A stretch of DNA of 50,075 nucleotides from Gammaproteobacteria bacterium. Lineage in GTDB: Bacteria > Pseudomonadota > Gammaproteobacteria > JAKBBU01. Both the position numbers and the translations under genes were made by a program. This document shows, one piece after another, positions 38,788 through 47,739 of the stretch. Below the pieces are notes generated by a model that saw only the letters and a program-made list of their open reading frames with translations, was not told where the DNA came from and ran no database searches. The first letter of the stretch is position 1; every line of letters begins with the position of its first letter. The stretch lies in the NCBI GenBank assembly GCA_021773195.1, contig JAJFKN010000021.1, forward strand, positions 1 through 50,075. The letters run 5' to 3'.

Positions 38788-39276
38788 TTACTGAGGATAG
38801 TTAGGCAATGGTGTCACTGGATTTTCTACGGCAGGTTTAGCATCACCAGCGGATCCCGCAGCGTGAGTGCCATCGCTGGAATTAGCGTAGGGTTGCGTCC
38901 TATGGCCAGAATGCCCCATGGGTACAGCAAGCGCTGGATTACCTGGTTGACTGTTACGATACAAATCACGTAATGCTTGCTTGGCTAAAGGATTGCCCTG
39001 TTTAGCAGAATCCTGCAACCATTTTCGTGCTAGATGCGTGTCTTGTGCCACGCCTTCACCATAATAATACATATAACCTACAGCGTACTGTGCGTCGGCG
39101 TTGCCTTTCTTAGCCAATGGCATGAGTTGCTGAAAGGCATCATGGTAACTTTGGCGCTTGAAGGCCGTTTCACCAGCGAGTAATTGGGATTGCTGACTTT
39201 GTGTGGCACAAGCCTGTAGAGAAAAGCTGAGCACTACCATAGCGAGCGTTAAAAAAAGTTTTTGCGCTTTAGACAT
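38788..39276 (-). CDS. Sel1-repeat lipoprotein, copy A
   Basis: From the ATG at 39276 (preceded by AAGGAAGGAAAA, far better than an ATG at 39300) the protein is 162 residues: lipoprotein signal with lipobox LQAC, then Sel1/TPR-like repeats (AFQQLMPLAKKGNADAQYAVG, ARKWLQDSAKQGNPLAKQAL) and a Pro/Gly/His-rich tail ending TPLPNYPQ. Probably anchored to a membrane facing the periplasm. Sel1 repeats are protein-binding scaffolds. It is paralogous to the next gene. No direct match to a known T2SS pilotin is recognised; the location between gspM and gspC suggests, but does not prove, a link. Confidence 0.82.
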   Translation of the reverse strand: MSKAQKLFLTLAMVVLSFSLQACATQSQQSQLLAGETAFKRQSYHDAFQQLMPLAKKGNADAQYAVGYMYYYGEGVAQDTHLARKWLQDSAKQGNPLAKQALRDLYRNSQPGNPALAVPMGHSGHRTQPYANSSDGTHAAGSAGDAKPAVENPVTPLPNYPQ

Positions 39277-39362
39277 TTTTCCTTCCTTACATTTGTCCAT
39301 CGTCTCAAATTGAACCTACTATACCAGTAATCCACACCCTTTTTAAAGGGAAGATTCTCTCC

Positions 39363-39917
39363 CTATTGTGGGAAATTAGGTAATGGGGTTACTCCATGTC
39401 CTACGGGCATCTGGATAGCTGCGCCGCCATCGTGGGCCGAGCGGCTAGCATCCCCTACACCCGTGCGTCCCACAGGTGGCGTGATAGGAGGAGGACTATA
39501 ACGTGAATTAGGGTAATTGCCCTCATAGTGGCCACCATGGCCAAGGGGTACGGCTAAACTGCTGCGATAAGGATCTTTATGGTTCTTCTCTAAAATGACC
39601 AATGCTTGCTGTGCCATTTCATTACCTTGATCCGCCGAAGACCTTAGCCATTTGCGCGCTTCAATGGGGTCCTGAGGCAGGCCACCATCACCATAAAAAT
39701 ACATATAACCAATGGCGTATTGGGCATCAGCGTTGCCTTTTTTCGCTAGCGGTAACAAACGCTTATAGGCTTCCATATAATCTTGATAACGGAAAGCTTC
39801 TTCACCTTGCTGCAATTGATAGGCGGGATTGTTATTTCGCACCCTTTGCTGATAGTTATGCATGGAGCAAGCTGAAAGAATCAAAACACTCATAATAACA
39901 ATAAAAATCCGACACAT
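39363..39917 (-). CDS. Sel1-repeat lipoprotein, copy B
   Basis: The ATG at 39917 (GAGGA nine bases upstream) gives 184 residues: signal MCRIFIVIMSVLILSAC with lipobox LSAC, Sel1 repeats (AYKRLLPLAKKGNADAQYAIG, ARKWLRSSADQGNEMAQQAL) and a Gly/Pro/His tail ending TPLPNFPQ. The repeat core and the last eight residues are almost those of copy A, whereas the linker differs, pointing to an old tandem duplication with the ends preserved. It starts 13 bases after gspC and is probably co-transcribed with it. Confidence 0.82.
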   Translation of the reverse strand: MCRIFIVIMSVLILSACSMHNYQQRVRNNNPAYQLQQGEEAFRYQDYMEAYKRLLPLAKKGNADAQYAIGYMYFYGDGGLPQDPIEARKWLRSSADQGNEMAQQALVILEKNHKDPYRSSLAVPLGHGGHYEGNYPNSRYSPPPITPPVGRTGVGDASRSAHDGGAAIQMPVGHGVTPLPNFPQ

Positions 39918-39930
39918 TATCAAATGTCCT

Positions 39931-40458
39931 CTAGGGTTTGGATTGAAAGTTTAAGGGATTGGGTGGCCGTCCAAAATTTAATTTCTTGGTGGGTAACATT
40001 AATTTTTCTAATTCGCCTTCCACTTCTAGCATCACGCCATCCACGAGAATCTCTTTAACCAGCACGCCATTGGGTAACTTATCACCCACGGCATATAATT
40101 TTCCTTTACCATCGGAACCTGCAATAAGAACTCGAGACTGCTCTTGCGTTGGACCAACAAACAAACCCTGCAGTTTTAGATCCAAGGTTGTCTGTGGTAC
40201 ACCTGCAAGGCCGGGTTTATTGAATTCACCAAATATATGAGCGCGAGGAATTTCTCTGATACGACCCATAGGATCCCCGGTAGAAGCCGTTGGTGCCGTA
40301 GCGACTATTTCATCTGACTTAAATATATCCACAACCCAACTGAGGGTATCCACTACGGTCAGTAGTAATAGCAGGCCAAATAGCCCCATAGCCCCGTATA
40401 GAGCACGTTGGCCCCAAGGCGTATTTAAATAAGGCCGTATGAGATCACCCAATATCAT
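39931..40458 (-). CDS. gspC: Type II secretion connector GspC, HR domain only
   Basis: A 175-residue bitopic protein: cytoplasmic N-terminus, span at about residues 20-42 (ALYGAMGLFGLLLLLTVVDTLSWVV), linker, and the homology region (LDLKLQGLFVG...SRVLIAGSDGKGKLYAVGDKLPNGVLVKEILVDGVMLE). The HR domain binds GspD N0. The C-terminal PDZ or coiled-coil domain of classical GspC is missing; typical length is 270-300. It is on the strand opposite to gspD-M and upstream of the two Sel1 genes. Legionella also keeps lspC apart from the main cluster. Confidence 0.88.
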   Translation of the reverse strand: MILGDLIRPYLNTPWGQRALYGAMGLFGLLLLLTVVDTLSWVVDIFKSDEIVATAPTASTGDPMGRIREIPRAHIFGEFNKPGLAGVPQTTLDLKLQGLFVGPTQEQSRVLIAGSDGKGKLYAVGDKLPNGVLVKEILVDGVMLEVEGELEKLMLPTKKLNFGRPPNPLNFQSKP

Positions 40459-40602
40459 AAGTATGCATCCATTCCGGATAATTACTGAAAATCATTACAT
40501 TTTTCGCTATCCATCATAGGATTATGTCATACTTCCCCCAAAATGCTAACCTAACCGGGGAGGCATGGAAGGATACCTCACAAACATCTGGGAAGAATGG
40601 AC

Positions 40603-42117
40603 ATGTCAACAGATTCAGCGCAGCAAAAACCCATACTACCCCCCACCCGTTTGGGTGATTTAGTTGTCTTAATAATAGGCGGCCTATTGGCCTTAGCCTT
40701 CGCCCCCATGGGATACTCCTTGCTGGCCATAATTTGCCCGGCTCTTTTATTGCTCACGTGGCGTAATGTCAGCCCATCTAGAGCCCTATGGCGTGGCTGG
40801 CTTTTTGGCTTAGGCTTTTTTGGTGTTGGCATCTCTTGGGTATACATCAGCATCCATGTCTATGGTAAAACCGGCGTTCCCTTATCCATTATAATTACGG
40901 CATTATTTGTCGCCATCTTAGCCCTTTTCCCTGCTATTCAAGGTTATCTCCTCAACCGTTTTTTTAATCGTTCGGCCCTAATAAAAGCCCTCATAGCCTT
41001 CCCGACCCTTTGGGTTTTATTGGAATGGGTACGTACCTGGCTATTCACTGGATTCCCATGGTTATTTTTAGGTTACAGCCAAATCAACTCACCCCTGCAT
41101 GGTTACGCCCCGCTTATCGGTGTTTATGGTCTTTCTTTCCTTTTATGTTTAACGGCAGGACTTATTTATCTTGTGACCTACGCCCACTGGAAAAAGGTCG
41201 CCTATTTCGCCATTCCCTTGTTGCTTATTTGGGTACCTGGGCTTTTTCTTTCTCAAGTGCAATGGACAAAGCCTTCAGGTCCTGCCATCGAGACTAGTAT
41301 TATTCAAGGCAACATCCCTCAATCTTTAAAATGGGACCCACAACAATTTAAAAATACCTTAAACACCTATAAAGAAATGACCGATGCCCACTGGAAAAGC
41401 CAATTAATTGTTTGGCCAGAAGCAGCCATCACGCTCTCACAAAATAATGTCACAGGCTTTTTAAGTGCTTTAAATAAAGCTGCAAAAACCCATGATGCTA
41501 CTATTATTACCGGCATCCCCTACAATCAAGATGGCAATTATTACAATGCCATGCTATCCCTCGGCACGGGTAAAGGACATTATTTCAAACGCCATTTAGT
41601 GCCCTTCGGCGAATACGTCCCTTTACAAAATTATTTACGCGGCATCATTAACTTTTTCAATTTACCCATGTCGAATTTTTCCGCGGGTGAAGAACAACAG
41701 GCACCGCTGTATGCCAATGGTCACGTTATCGCGCCTTTTATTTGTTATGAAATAGCTTACCCACAAGAAGTTTTAAATGCCGTGAATAAAACCCATTTCA
41801 TTATCACCATCAGCGACGACAGTTGGTTTGGCCACTCTATGGCACAGGATCAACATTTACAAATTGCTCAAATGCGTTCACTGGAAACTGGTCGCTCTCA
41901 AATTTTTGGCAGCAATGATGGGATTACGGCATTGATTAATGCCCAAGGCCAGGTGTACAAAGATATTCCACCCTATACCCGCCAAGTGCTTACAGGTGAC
42001 ATAACGCCAATGCAAGGCCGTACCCCCCTCATGATATGGGGCAATAATGTCATCATCGGCATAATGATTCTTCTACTACTTCTGGGGCTGCTGCTAGTAA
42101 AATTGCGTAAGAAATAG
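40603..42117 (+). CDS. lnt: Apolipoprotein N-acyltransferase
   Basis: An integral membrane enzyme adding the third acyl chain to lipoproteins. N-terminal spans are followed by a nitrilase-like domain with the catalytic triad: Glu in VWPEAA, Lys in KRHLVPFGEYVP and Cys in ICYE. A final span ends in KLRKK. The ATG at 40603 has GGGAAG seven bases upstream; the ATG at 40597 overlaps that site. It modifies lipoproteins such as BamB, LptE and the Sel1 pair. It directly precedes leuS; the ybeX/Y/Z genes common between them elsewhere are not here. Confidence 0.96.
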   Translation: MSTDSAQQKPILPPTRLGDLVVLIIGGLLALAFAPMGYSLLAIICPALLLLTWRNVSPSRALWRGWLFGLGFFGVGISWVYISIHVYGKTGVPLSIIITALFVAILALFPAIQGYLLNRFFNRSALIKALIAFPTLWVLLEWVRTWLFTGFPWLFLGYSQINSPLHGYAPLIGVYGLSFLLCLTAGLIYLVTYAHWKKVAYFAIPLLLIWVPGLFLSQVQWTKPSGPAIETSIIQGNIPQSLKWDPQQFKNTLNTYKEMTDAHWKSQLIVWPEAAITLSQNNVTGFLSALNKAAKTHDATIITGIPYNQDGNYYNAMLSLGTGKGHYFKRHLVPFGEYVPLQNYLRGIINFFNLPMSNFSAGEEQQAPLYANGHVIAPFICYEIAYPQEVLNAVNKTHFIITISDDSWFGHSMAQDQHLQIAQMRSLETGRSQIFGSNDGITALINAQGQVYKDIPPYTRQVLTGDITPMQGRTPLMIWGNNVIIGIMILLLLLGLLLVKLRKK

Positions 42118-42155
42118 TATCCTAGCGCCTTCAAATAATATAGAGCAAGACAATC

Positions 42156-44642
42156 ATGGAGCAACCCTACCTACCCCAAGAGGTGGAGCAAGAAGCCCAA
42201 CAATTTTGGGATTATCATCAATCCTTTACGGTTAAAGAAAATCTCAGTAAAGAAAAATTCTTTTGCCTAGCAATGATGCCCTATCCCAGTGGCCAACTGC
42301 ATATGGGGCATGTACGAAATTACACCATTGCCGATGTCATCGCGCGCTATAACCGCATGCTCGGTAAAAACGTCATGCAACCCATGGCATGGGATGCTTT
42401 TGGCCTACCGGCAGAAAATGCCGCCATCAAACATAAAAGCCACCCAGCTGCATGGACCTACAATAATATCAAACAAATGCGTAAACAATTTCAGCGCTTG
42501 GGCTTTGCCTATGATTGGAGCCGAGAAATTGCCACCTGCAAACCAGAATATTATCGGTGGGAACAACAACTCTTCGTTAAGTTGTTTAAGAAAGGTTTGG
42601 TTTATCGCAAACTTTCCACCGTCAATTGGGACCCTGTGGATCAAACTGTCTTGGCCAATGAGCAAGTAGTGGATGGTAAAGGCTGGCGCTCTGGAGCTGT
42701 GGTAGAACGCCGCGATATTCCGCAATGGTTTTTAAAGATTACAGCCTATGCTGATGAACTTTTAGATGACATTAAAAAATTAGACCATTGGCCAGAACAA
42801 GTGAAAACCATGCAATCCAATTGGATTGGCCGCTCCGAAGGCGTTACCTTACAGTTTCCATTTGAAGATAGTGAAGATATCTTAGAAACCTTCACTACTC
42901 GACCTGACACACTCTATGGGGTTACTTACCTGGCTCTATCTGCTGGGCATCCCTTAGTAAAAGCAGCAGCAAAAGATAACCCTGACTTGCAAGCATTCAT
43001 TAAAGAATGCAGTTTTATACAAGTATCGGAAGCCACTGTGGCTACCATGGAAAAGAAAGGCATGGATACGGGTTTACGCGTCATACATCCCTTAAGCAAA
43101 AAATCATTGCCTTTATGGGTCGCTAACTTCGTGCTCATGGATTATGGAACCGGCGCCGTTATGTCCGTACCGGCCCACGACCAAAGGGATTTTGAATTTG
43201 CACAAAAATATGATTTACCCATTCAACCGGTGATCAAAGATCCGCAGCACCCTAATTGGGATTACACCGAAAGTGCCATGACATCAAAGGGCACATTGAT
43301 CAATTCCAATGACTATGAGGGCATGGACTTTGATAGAGCCTTCGATGCCATCACCAATCACCTAGAAGCAAGACAACAAGGTAAACGTGAAGTGCATTTT
43401 CGTTTACGGGATTGGGGTGTCTCACGCCAGCGCTATTGGGGTGCCCCCATCCCTATGATACATTGTTCTGAATGCGGCCCCGTACCGGTACCAGAGAATC
43501 AATTACCCGTGGTACTACCAGAAGATTTACCCTACGACGGTGCAAATTCTCCTTTAAAAACCACCCCCGAATTTTATCAAACGGCTTGCCCTGATTGTGG
43601 GCAGCGAGCAGAACGAGAAACCGATACCTTCGACACTTTTATGGAATCTGCTTGGTACTACACCCGCTTTGCTTGTCGTAATCAAACCGATGCCATGTTG
43701 GATGACCGCGCGAAATATTGGACCCCAGTGGATCATTACATCGGGGGCGTAGAGCATGCAATTTTACATTTACTCTATGCCCGCTTCATCCACAAGGTAT
43801 TACGTGATGAAGGTTTATTGAATTCCGATGAACCCTTCCTACGCTTATTGACCCAGGGCATGGTGCTAAAAGATGGCGCTAAAATGTCAAAATCCAAGGG
43901 CAACGTTGTAGACCCAAATACACTGATCGACCAATACGGCGCTGATACTGTTCGTCTATTCACAATTTTTGCGGCGCCTCCGGAACAATCTTTAGAATGG
44001 TCCGATAGTGGTGTAGAGGGCTCTCACCGTTTCTTACGTCGTTTATGGACCTGTGCTCAAGAAAACACTTGGATGAAAAGCTACAGTCAATTATTAAAAG
44101 ACAAGCAAGCACCTAAAATTGATTGGGCCAGTGTTCCACAGGAATATCAAAAGTCGCGTAGAGAATTGCATCTCATTCTTCAACAGGCGCATTCTGACTA
44201 CGATCGCCTGCAATTCAATACAGTGGTTTCAGGCTGCATGAAGATTTTGAATCTTACAAGCAAATTAAATCCTAAAGATGAACCATGCTACCAACACCTT
44301 CTGCACGAAGGCTTTAGTATTTTATTGCGTCTCTTAGCGCCCATCGCACCACACATCACTCACGCCCTATGGCGCCAATTTGAATTTGGCGAAGCTATTA
44401 TCGATGGGCCTTGGCCTAAGACCAACAGTGAAGCCATGAGAACCAGTGAAATGGAATTGATTTTACAAGTAAATGGCAAGTTGCGTGATAAGATTTCCAT
44501 TGATGCAGATAGTGATAATGAGTGCATTGAAAAGCAAGCTTTGGCACAAGAAAGGATTCAACCTTACATTGAAAACAAGGTTATCAAGAAAGTTATTATC
44601 GTGCCAAAACGCCTGGTAAACATTGTTGTAGGAGACAAGTAA
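42156..44642 (+). CDS. leuS: Leucine--tRNA ligase
   Basis: An 828-residue class I synthetase. The HIGH-type motif is [16 protein letters not shown] and KMSKS is [10 protein letters not shown]. The CP1 editing domain contains TTRPDT, and a zinc-type Cys motif (CSECGP ... CPDCG) is present. Length matches bacterial enzymes. It opens the conserved leuS-lptE-holA-nadD run, 38 bases after lnt. Confidence 0.98.
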   Translation: MEQPYLPQEVEQEAQQFWDYHQSFTVKENLSKEKFFCLAMMPYPSGQLHMGHVRNYTIADVIARYNRMLGKNVMQPMAWDAFGLPAENAAIKHKSHPAAWTYNNIKQMRKQFQRLGFAYDWSREIATCKPEYYRWEQQLFVKLFKKGLVYRKLSTVNWDPVDQTVLANEQVVDGKGWRSGAVVERRDIPQWFLKITAYADELLDDIKKLDHWPEQVKTMQSNWIGRSEGVTLQFPFEDSEDILETFTTRPDTLYGVTYLALSAGHPLVKAAAKDNPDLQAFIKECSFIQVSEATVATMEKKGMDTGLRVIHPLSKKSLPLWVANFVLMDYGTGAVMSVPAHDQRDFEFAQKYDLPIQPVIKDPQHPNWDYTESAMTSKGTLINSNDYEGMDFDRAFDAITNHLEARQQGKREVHFRLRDWGVSRQRYWGAPIPMIHCSECGPVPVPENQLPVVLPEDLPYDGANSPLKTTPEFYQTACPDCGQRAERETDTFDTFMESAWYYTRFACRNQTDAMLDDRAKYWTPVDHYIGGVEHAILHLLYARFIHKVLRDEGLLNSDEPFLRLLTQGMVLKDGAKMSKSKGNVVDPNTLIDQYGADTVRLFTIFAAPPEQSLEWSDSGVEGSHRFLRRLWTCAQENTWMKSYSQLLKDKQAPKIDWASVPQEYQKSRRELHLILQQAHSDYDRLQFNTVVSGCMKILNLTSKLNPKDEPCYQHLLHEGFSILLRLLAPIAPHITHALWRQFEFGEAIIDGPWPKTNSEAMRTSEMELILQVNGKLRDKISIDADSDNECIEKQALAQERIQPYIENKVIKKVIIVPKRLVNIVVGDK

Positions 44643-45215
44643 TTGCGAGCGCCCAAACATACCATAGCTCAATTCATAGGATTGTGTGTACTAGCTCTAT
44701 TATTAACCGGCTGTGGCTTTCAATTGCGCGGAGATCACAAACTCTCTGCGCATTTAACCCCTTTGTATATCCAAACCAATCACCCCTATAGTGATTTTAC
44801 AAAAACCTTACAAAACACCCTGCGCACATCCAATATCCAATTGGTTACAGACCCTATGGATGCTTCAGTGATATTAAATATTCTCAGTGAAACAAGCACT
44901 CAAACCACAGGTAATGTAGCTACTAATACTACAACCTGGGTTTATAATCTGACTTATAAAGTAACTTACGAATTAATCGATAAAAAAGGCAAAATCATCA
45001 CCGGGCCTTTCACTGCTATTGAGCAACGAACCTTTATGACCACCTCCAATGAAATTCTTTCCAGCAGTTATGCACAACGCTCACTTGACCAGGATATGGA
45101 GAGTGCCGCTGTCAGCCAAATCATAGAAGTGCTCAACTCGACAAATGTTAATATGGCCTTAGACAAACATTTTGCTCAAGGAGCCTCTCATGCGTCTTCG
45201 TCCACAAAGCATTAA
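44643..45215 (+). CDS. lptE: LPS-assembly lipoprotein LptE
   Basis: A 190-residue lipoprotein: signal to LLLTGC followed by GFQLRGD, the LptE hallmark. It plugs the LptD barrel in the outer membrane for LPS insertion. Start is a TTG directly after the leuS TAA, with AGGAG eight bases upstream inside leuS; no ATG keeps the signal peptide. Confidence 0.95.
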   Translation: MRAPKHTIAQFIGLCVLALLLTGCGFQLRGDHKLSAHLTPLYIQTNHPYSDFTKTLQNTLRTSNIQLVTDPMDASVILNILSETSTQTTGNVATNTTTWVYNLTYKVTYELIDKKGKIITGPFTAIEQRTFMTTSNEILSSSYAQRSLDQDMESAAVSQIIEVLNSTNVNMALDKHFAQGASHASSSTKH

Positions 45216-46224
45216 GAGCCATTTAGCCAACCCCATGGCTCCCATCTATGTGCTCAGCGGCGATGAGCCTTGGCAGATGCAAGATTGCCTCTATCAAATT
45301 TTACAGTCAGCCAAACAACAGGGTTATTCGTCCACAGAACGTTACTATGTGGATCACAAATTTGATTGGCAAAACATTTTGATGGAACAACAAAGCTTAT
45401 CTCTCTTTGCGGATCAGCGCATCCTTCTAGTCAGATTCCCTAACAATAAAGTCGATGATAAAGCACGTAAAGCCTTAGATATTTATTTAGCAAACATGGA
45501 TAAGAACAATATACTTGTCTTGATGTTAGGAAAATTAGAAAGCAGCCAAACAAAATCCAAATGGTTAAAAAAATTGGATGATGCCGGTGTTATTATTCAA
45601 GTCTGGCCTATTCCACTGAATCAATTACCCAGTTGGATTATACAAAAAGGCAAAGAAAATCACTTAACCATCGAACCTCAAGCAGCTCAATGGTTAGCTG
45701 GACAAACAGAAGGTAACCTTTTAGCCTGCGCCCAGGAAATTGATAAATTAGCTTTAAACTATCCTAGCCAAAACATTGATATGAACCGCCTGCAAAATTG
45801 CATCACTAATCATGCACGTTATGATCTCTTTCAATTATGCGATACCTTATTGCAAGGCGATGGAAAAAAAGCCCTACACATCATGCGCTACTTGCGCGAG
45901 GAAGGTACGGAATCCATTTTAATATTATGGGCTTTAAGCCGAGAATCCCGCCTGCTGTATAAACTTTACCAGAGCTTAGCCCAAGGCAACAACTTAGCAA
46001 AAGCCTATCAACAAAATGGTGTATGGGATAAACGCAAACCTTTATTAAAATGTGCCTTAGATAGGCTGACACAACAACAATGCGCTAACCTCATCAGTCA
46101 ATCACGGCAAGTTGATGCCATGATCAAAGGCGTACAAAAAGGTAACCCATGGAATGCCTTAGAATCTATGCTTTTAACATTAACTACACCCACCAACGGG
46201 AAGCAATCCTATGCGGGCACATGA
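45190..46224 (+). CDS. holA: DNA polymerase III delta subunit
   Basis: The clamp-loader delta subunit that opens the beta clamp. The N-terminus MRLRPQSIKSHLANPMAPIY and YVLSGDEPWQMQD are family text, followed by an AAA-like fold without Walker motif and a helical collar domain. ATG at 45190 has AAGGAG upstream, better than an upstream in-frame start at 45172. It overlaps lptE by 26 bases and nadD by 14. Confidence 0.95.
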   Translation: MRLRPQSIKSHLANPMAPIYVLSGDEPWQMQDCLYQILQSAKQQGYSSTERYYVDHKFDWQNILMEQQSLSLFADQRILLVRFPNNKVDDKARKALDIYLANMDKNNILVLMLGKLESSQTKSKWLKKLDDAGVIIQVWPIPLNQLPSWIIQKGKENHLTIEPQAAQWLAGQTEGNLLACAQEIDKLALNYPSQNIDMNRLQNCITNHARYDLFQLCDTLLQGDGKKALHIMRYLREEGTESILILWALSRESRLLYKLYQSLAQGNNLAKAYQQNGVWDKRKPLLKCALDRLTQQQCANLISQSRQVDAMIKGVQKGNPWNALESMLLTLTTPTNGKQSYAGT

Positions 46225-46858
46225 ACCCATTGGCATTCTTGGCGGTACCTTTGACCCCATACACAATGCACATATTTATTTAGCGCGCGAGTGTTTGGAA
46301 CAATTGCCTTTGCAAAGCATACGCTTTATTCCCTGCGGTCAACCACCCCACCGTGAACCCACTCAAGCCACAGCACAACAACGCTTACAAATGTTGCAGA
46401 TGGCCTTGCAAGACATATCACAAATGCTGGTGGATGATAGGGAAATAAAACGCGAAGGACCGTCCTACATGGTGGATACGCTGCTCTCTTTAAAAAAAGA
46501 CTATCCGGACAATCCTTTATGTTTGATTTTAGGCTTTGATGCTTTTCTAGGGTTAACCACATGGCATGCCTGGGAACAATTACTGGTTCTCGCCCATTTA
46601 GTCGTAGTCAATAGGCCGGAAAGTGAGCATCCTTTACCTGAACCTTTAGTCAAACTCTTGGATGAACACCAATTACAAACCCCCCAAGCGTTACAAACCC
46701 AATCTCAGGGCGGTATTTATCCCTTGCATATTCCACCTCTGACCCTATCGGCCACAGAGATTCGCCAACTTATCCATCAGGGGGAGGATGCCTCACATAT
46801 GCTACCAGCCACGGCATGGCCCCTTGCTCAAGACATTTACGCCCCACAGGACAGCTAG
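46211..46858 (+). CDS. nadD: Nicotinate-nucleotide adenylyltransferase
   Basis: A 215-residue enzyme making deamido-NAD. The nucleotidyl-transferase motif GGTFDPIHNAH (usual ending GH, here AH) and the C-terminal LSATEIRQL (ISST.IR type) are present. It overlaps the holA end, as in many gammaproteobacteria. Confidence 0.95.
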   Translation: MRAHEPIGILGGTFDPIHNAHIYLARECLEQLPLQSIRFIPCGQPPHREPTQATAQQRLQMLQMALQDISQMLVDDREIKREGPSYMVDTLLSLKKDYPDNPLCLILGFDAFLGLTTWHAWEQLLVLAHLVVVNRPESEHPLPEPLVKLLDEHQLQTPQALQTQSQGGIYPLHIPPLTLSATEIRQLIHQGEDASHMLPATAWPLAQDIYAPQDS

Positions 46859-46927
46859 AACTGGCGAATTGCTAGTAATCTGTGCCATAATGCGGCCCCA
46901 CAAAGCCCATATAAACCTGGAAATACG

Positions 46928-47269
46928 ATGAATAGCCAAGAATTACAACAGTTTACCCTAGAAGCCTTAGATGAACTCAAGGCTCAAGCAATTCAATGCC
47001 TCGATGTGCGGGACCTCACGTCCATCACCGATAGCATGATTATTTGCGAAGGGACGTCACAACGCCATATCAAATCCATTGCTAATCACTTAGTAGAGCA
47101 GGCCAAAAAGAACGACCATCCACCCTTAGGCGTGGAATGGGAAGGAGGCTGGATTTTAGTGGATCTGGGTGATGCAGTTGTACATATTATGATGCCAGAA
47201 CAACGGGAATTTTATCAATTAGAAAAGCTCTGGACCGCTGTTGAATCGGCACGGGCATCAAACCCATGA
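46928..47269 (+). CDS. rsfS: Ribosome silencing factor RsfS
   Basis: A 113-residue protein with the RsfS signature DLGDAVVHIMMPEQREFYQLEKLW. It binds uL14 on the 50S subunit and blocks joining in slow growth. It overlaps rlmH by four bases (ATGA). The 69-base gap before it shows no promoter that I could fix. Confidence 0.97.
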   Translation: MNSQELQQFTLEALDELKAQAIQCLDVRDLTSITDSMIICEGTSQRHIKSIANHLVEQAKKNDHPPLGVEWEGGWILVDLGDAVVHIMMPEQREFYQLEKLWTAVESARASNP

Positions 47270-47730
47270 AAATGCACCTTTGTGCCGTGGGACGACGCAT
47301 GCCCCAATGGGTACAAGCGGGTTACGAGGAATATACGAAACGCCTCGCCCCTCAATGGTCTTTACAACTCACGGAAATCAATCCCCCCACGCGCAATAAA
47401 AACAGCCCCTTAGAAAAATTAAAAAAACAAGAAGGAGAAAAAATTCTCGCCCATATCCCCGATCATCACAGCATGATAGCTTTGGATGAGCATGGAAAAC
47501 CCTGGGACACCCAGCAATTAGCCCAAAACCTTGAAGCATGGCAAGGCGAACCTATTAGCTTCATCATTGGTGGCCCCGATGGCCTATGCCAAGAAGTATT
47601 ACAAAAAGCCTCGCATATTTGGTCTTTGTCCCCTTTAACATTACCCCATCCTTTGGTTAGAATTGTCTTGGCTGAACAGCTCTACCGTGCTAAAAGTATT
47701 TTGGCTGGCCATCCCTATCATCGCCAGTGA
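47266..47730 (+). CDS. rlmH: 23S rRNA (pseudouridine-1915-N3)-methyltransferase RlmH
   Basis: A 154-residue SPOUT enzyme. The SAM-knot text FIIGGPDGL and LPHPLVRIVLAEQLYRA...GHPYHR are diagnostic. It methylates pseudouridine 1915 in helix 69. Length is exactly that of the family. Confidence 0.98.
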   Translation: MKMHLCAVGRRMPQWVQAGYEEYTKRLAPQWSLQLTEINPPTRNKNSPLEKLKKQEGEKILAHIPDHHSMIALDEHGKPWDTQQLAQNLEAWQGEPISFIIGGPDGLCQEVLQKASHIWSLSPLTLPHPLVRIVLAEQLYRAKSILAGHPYHRQ

Positions 47731-47739
47731 GGATTTAAC

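Noticed and set aside
40565..40663. A 32-codon frame with GGAGG upstream, overlapping the lnt start
   Set aside because: The GGAGG is only one base from the ATG and the peptide has no recognisable features; probably chance.
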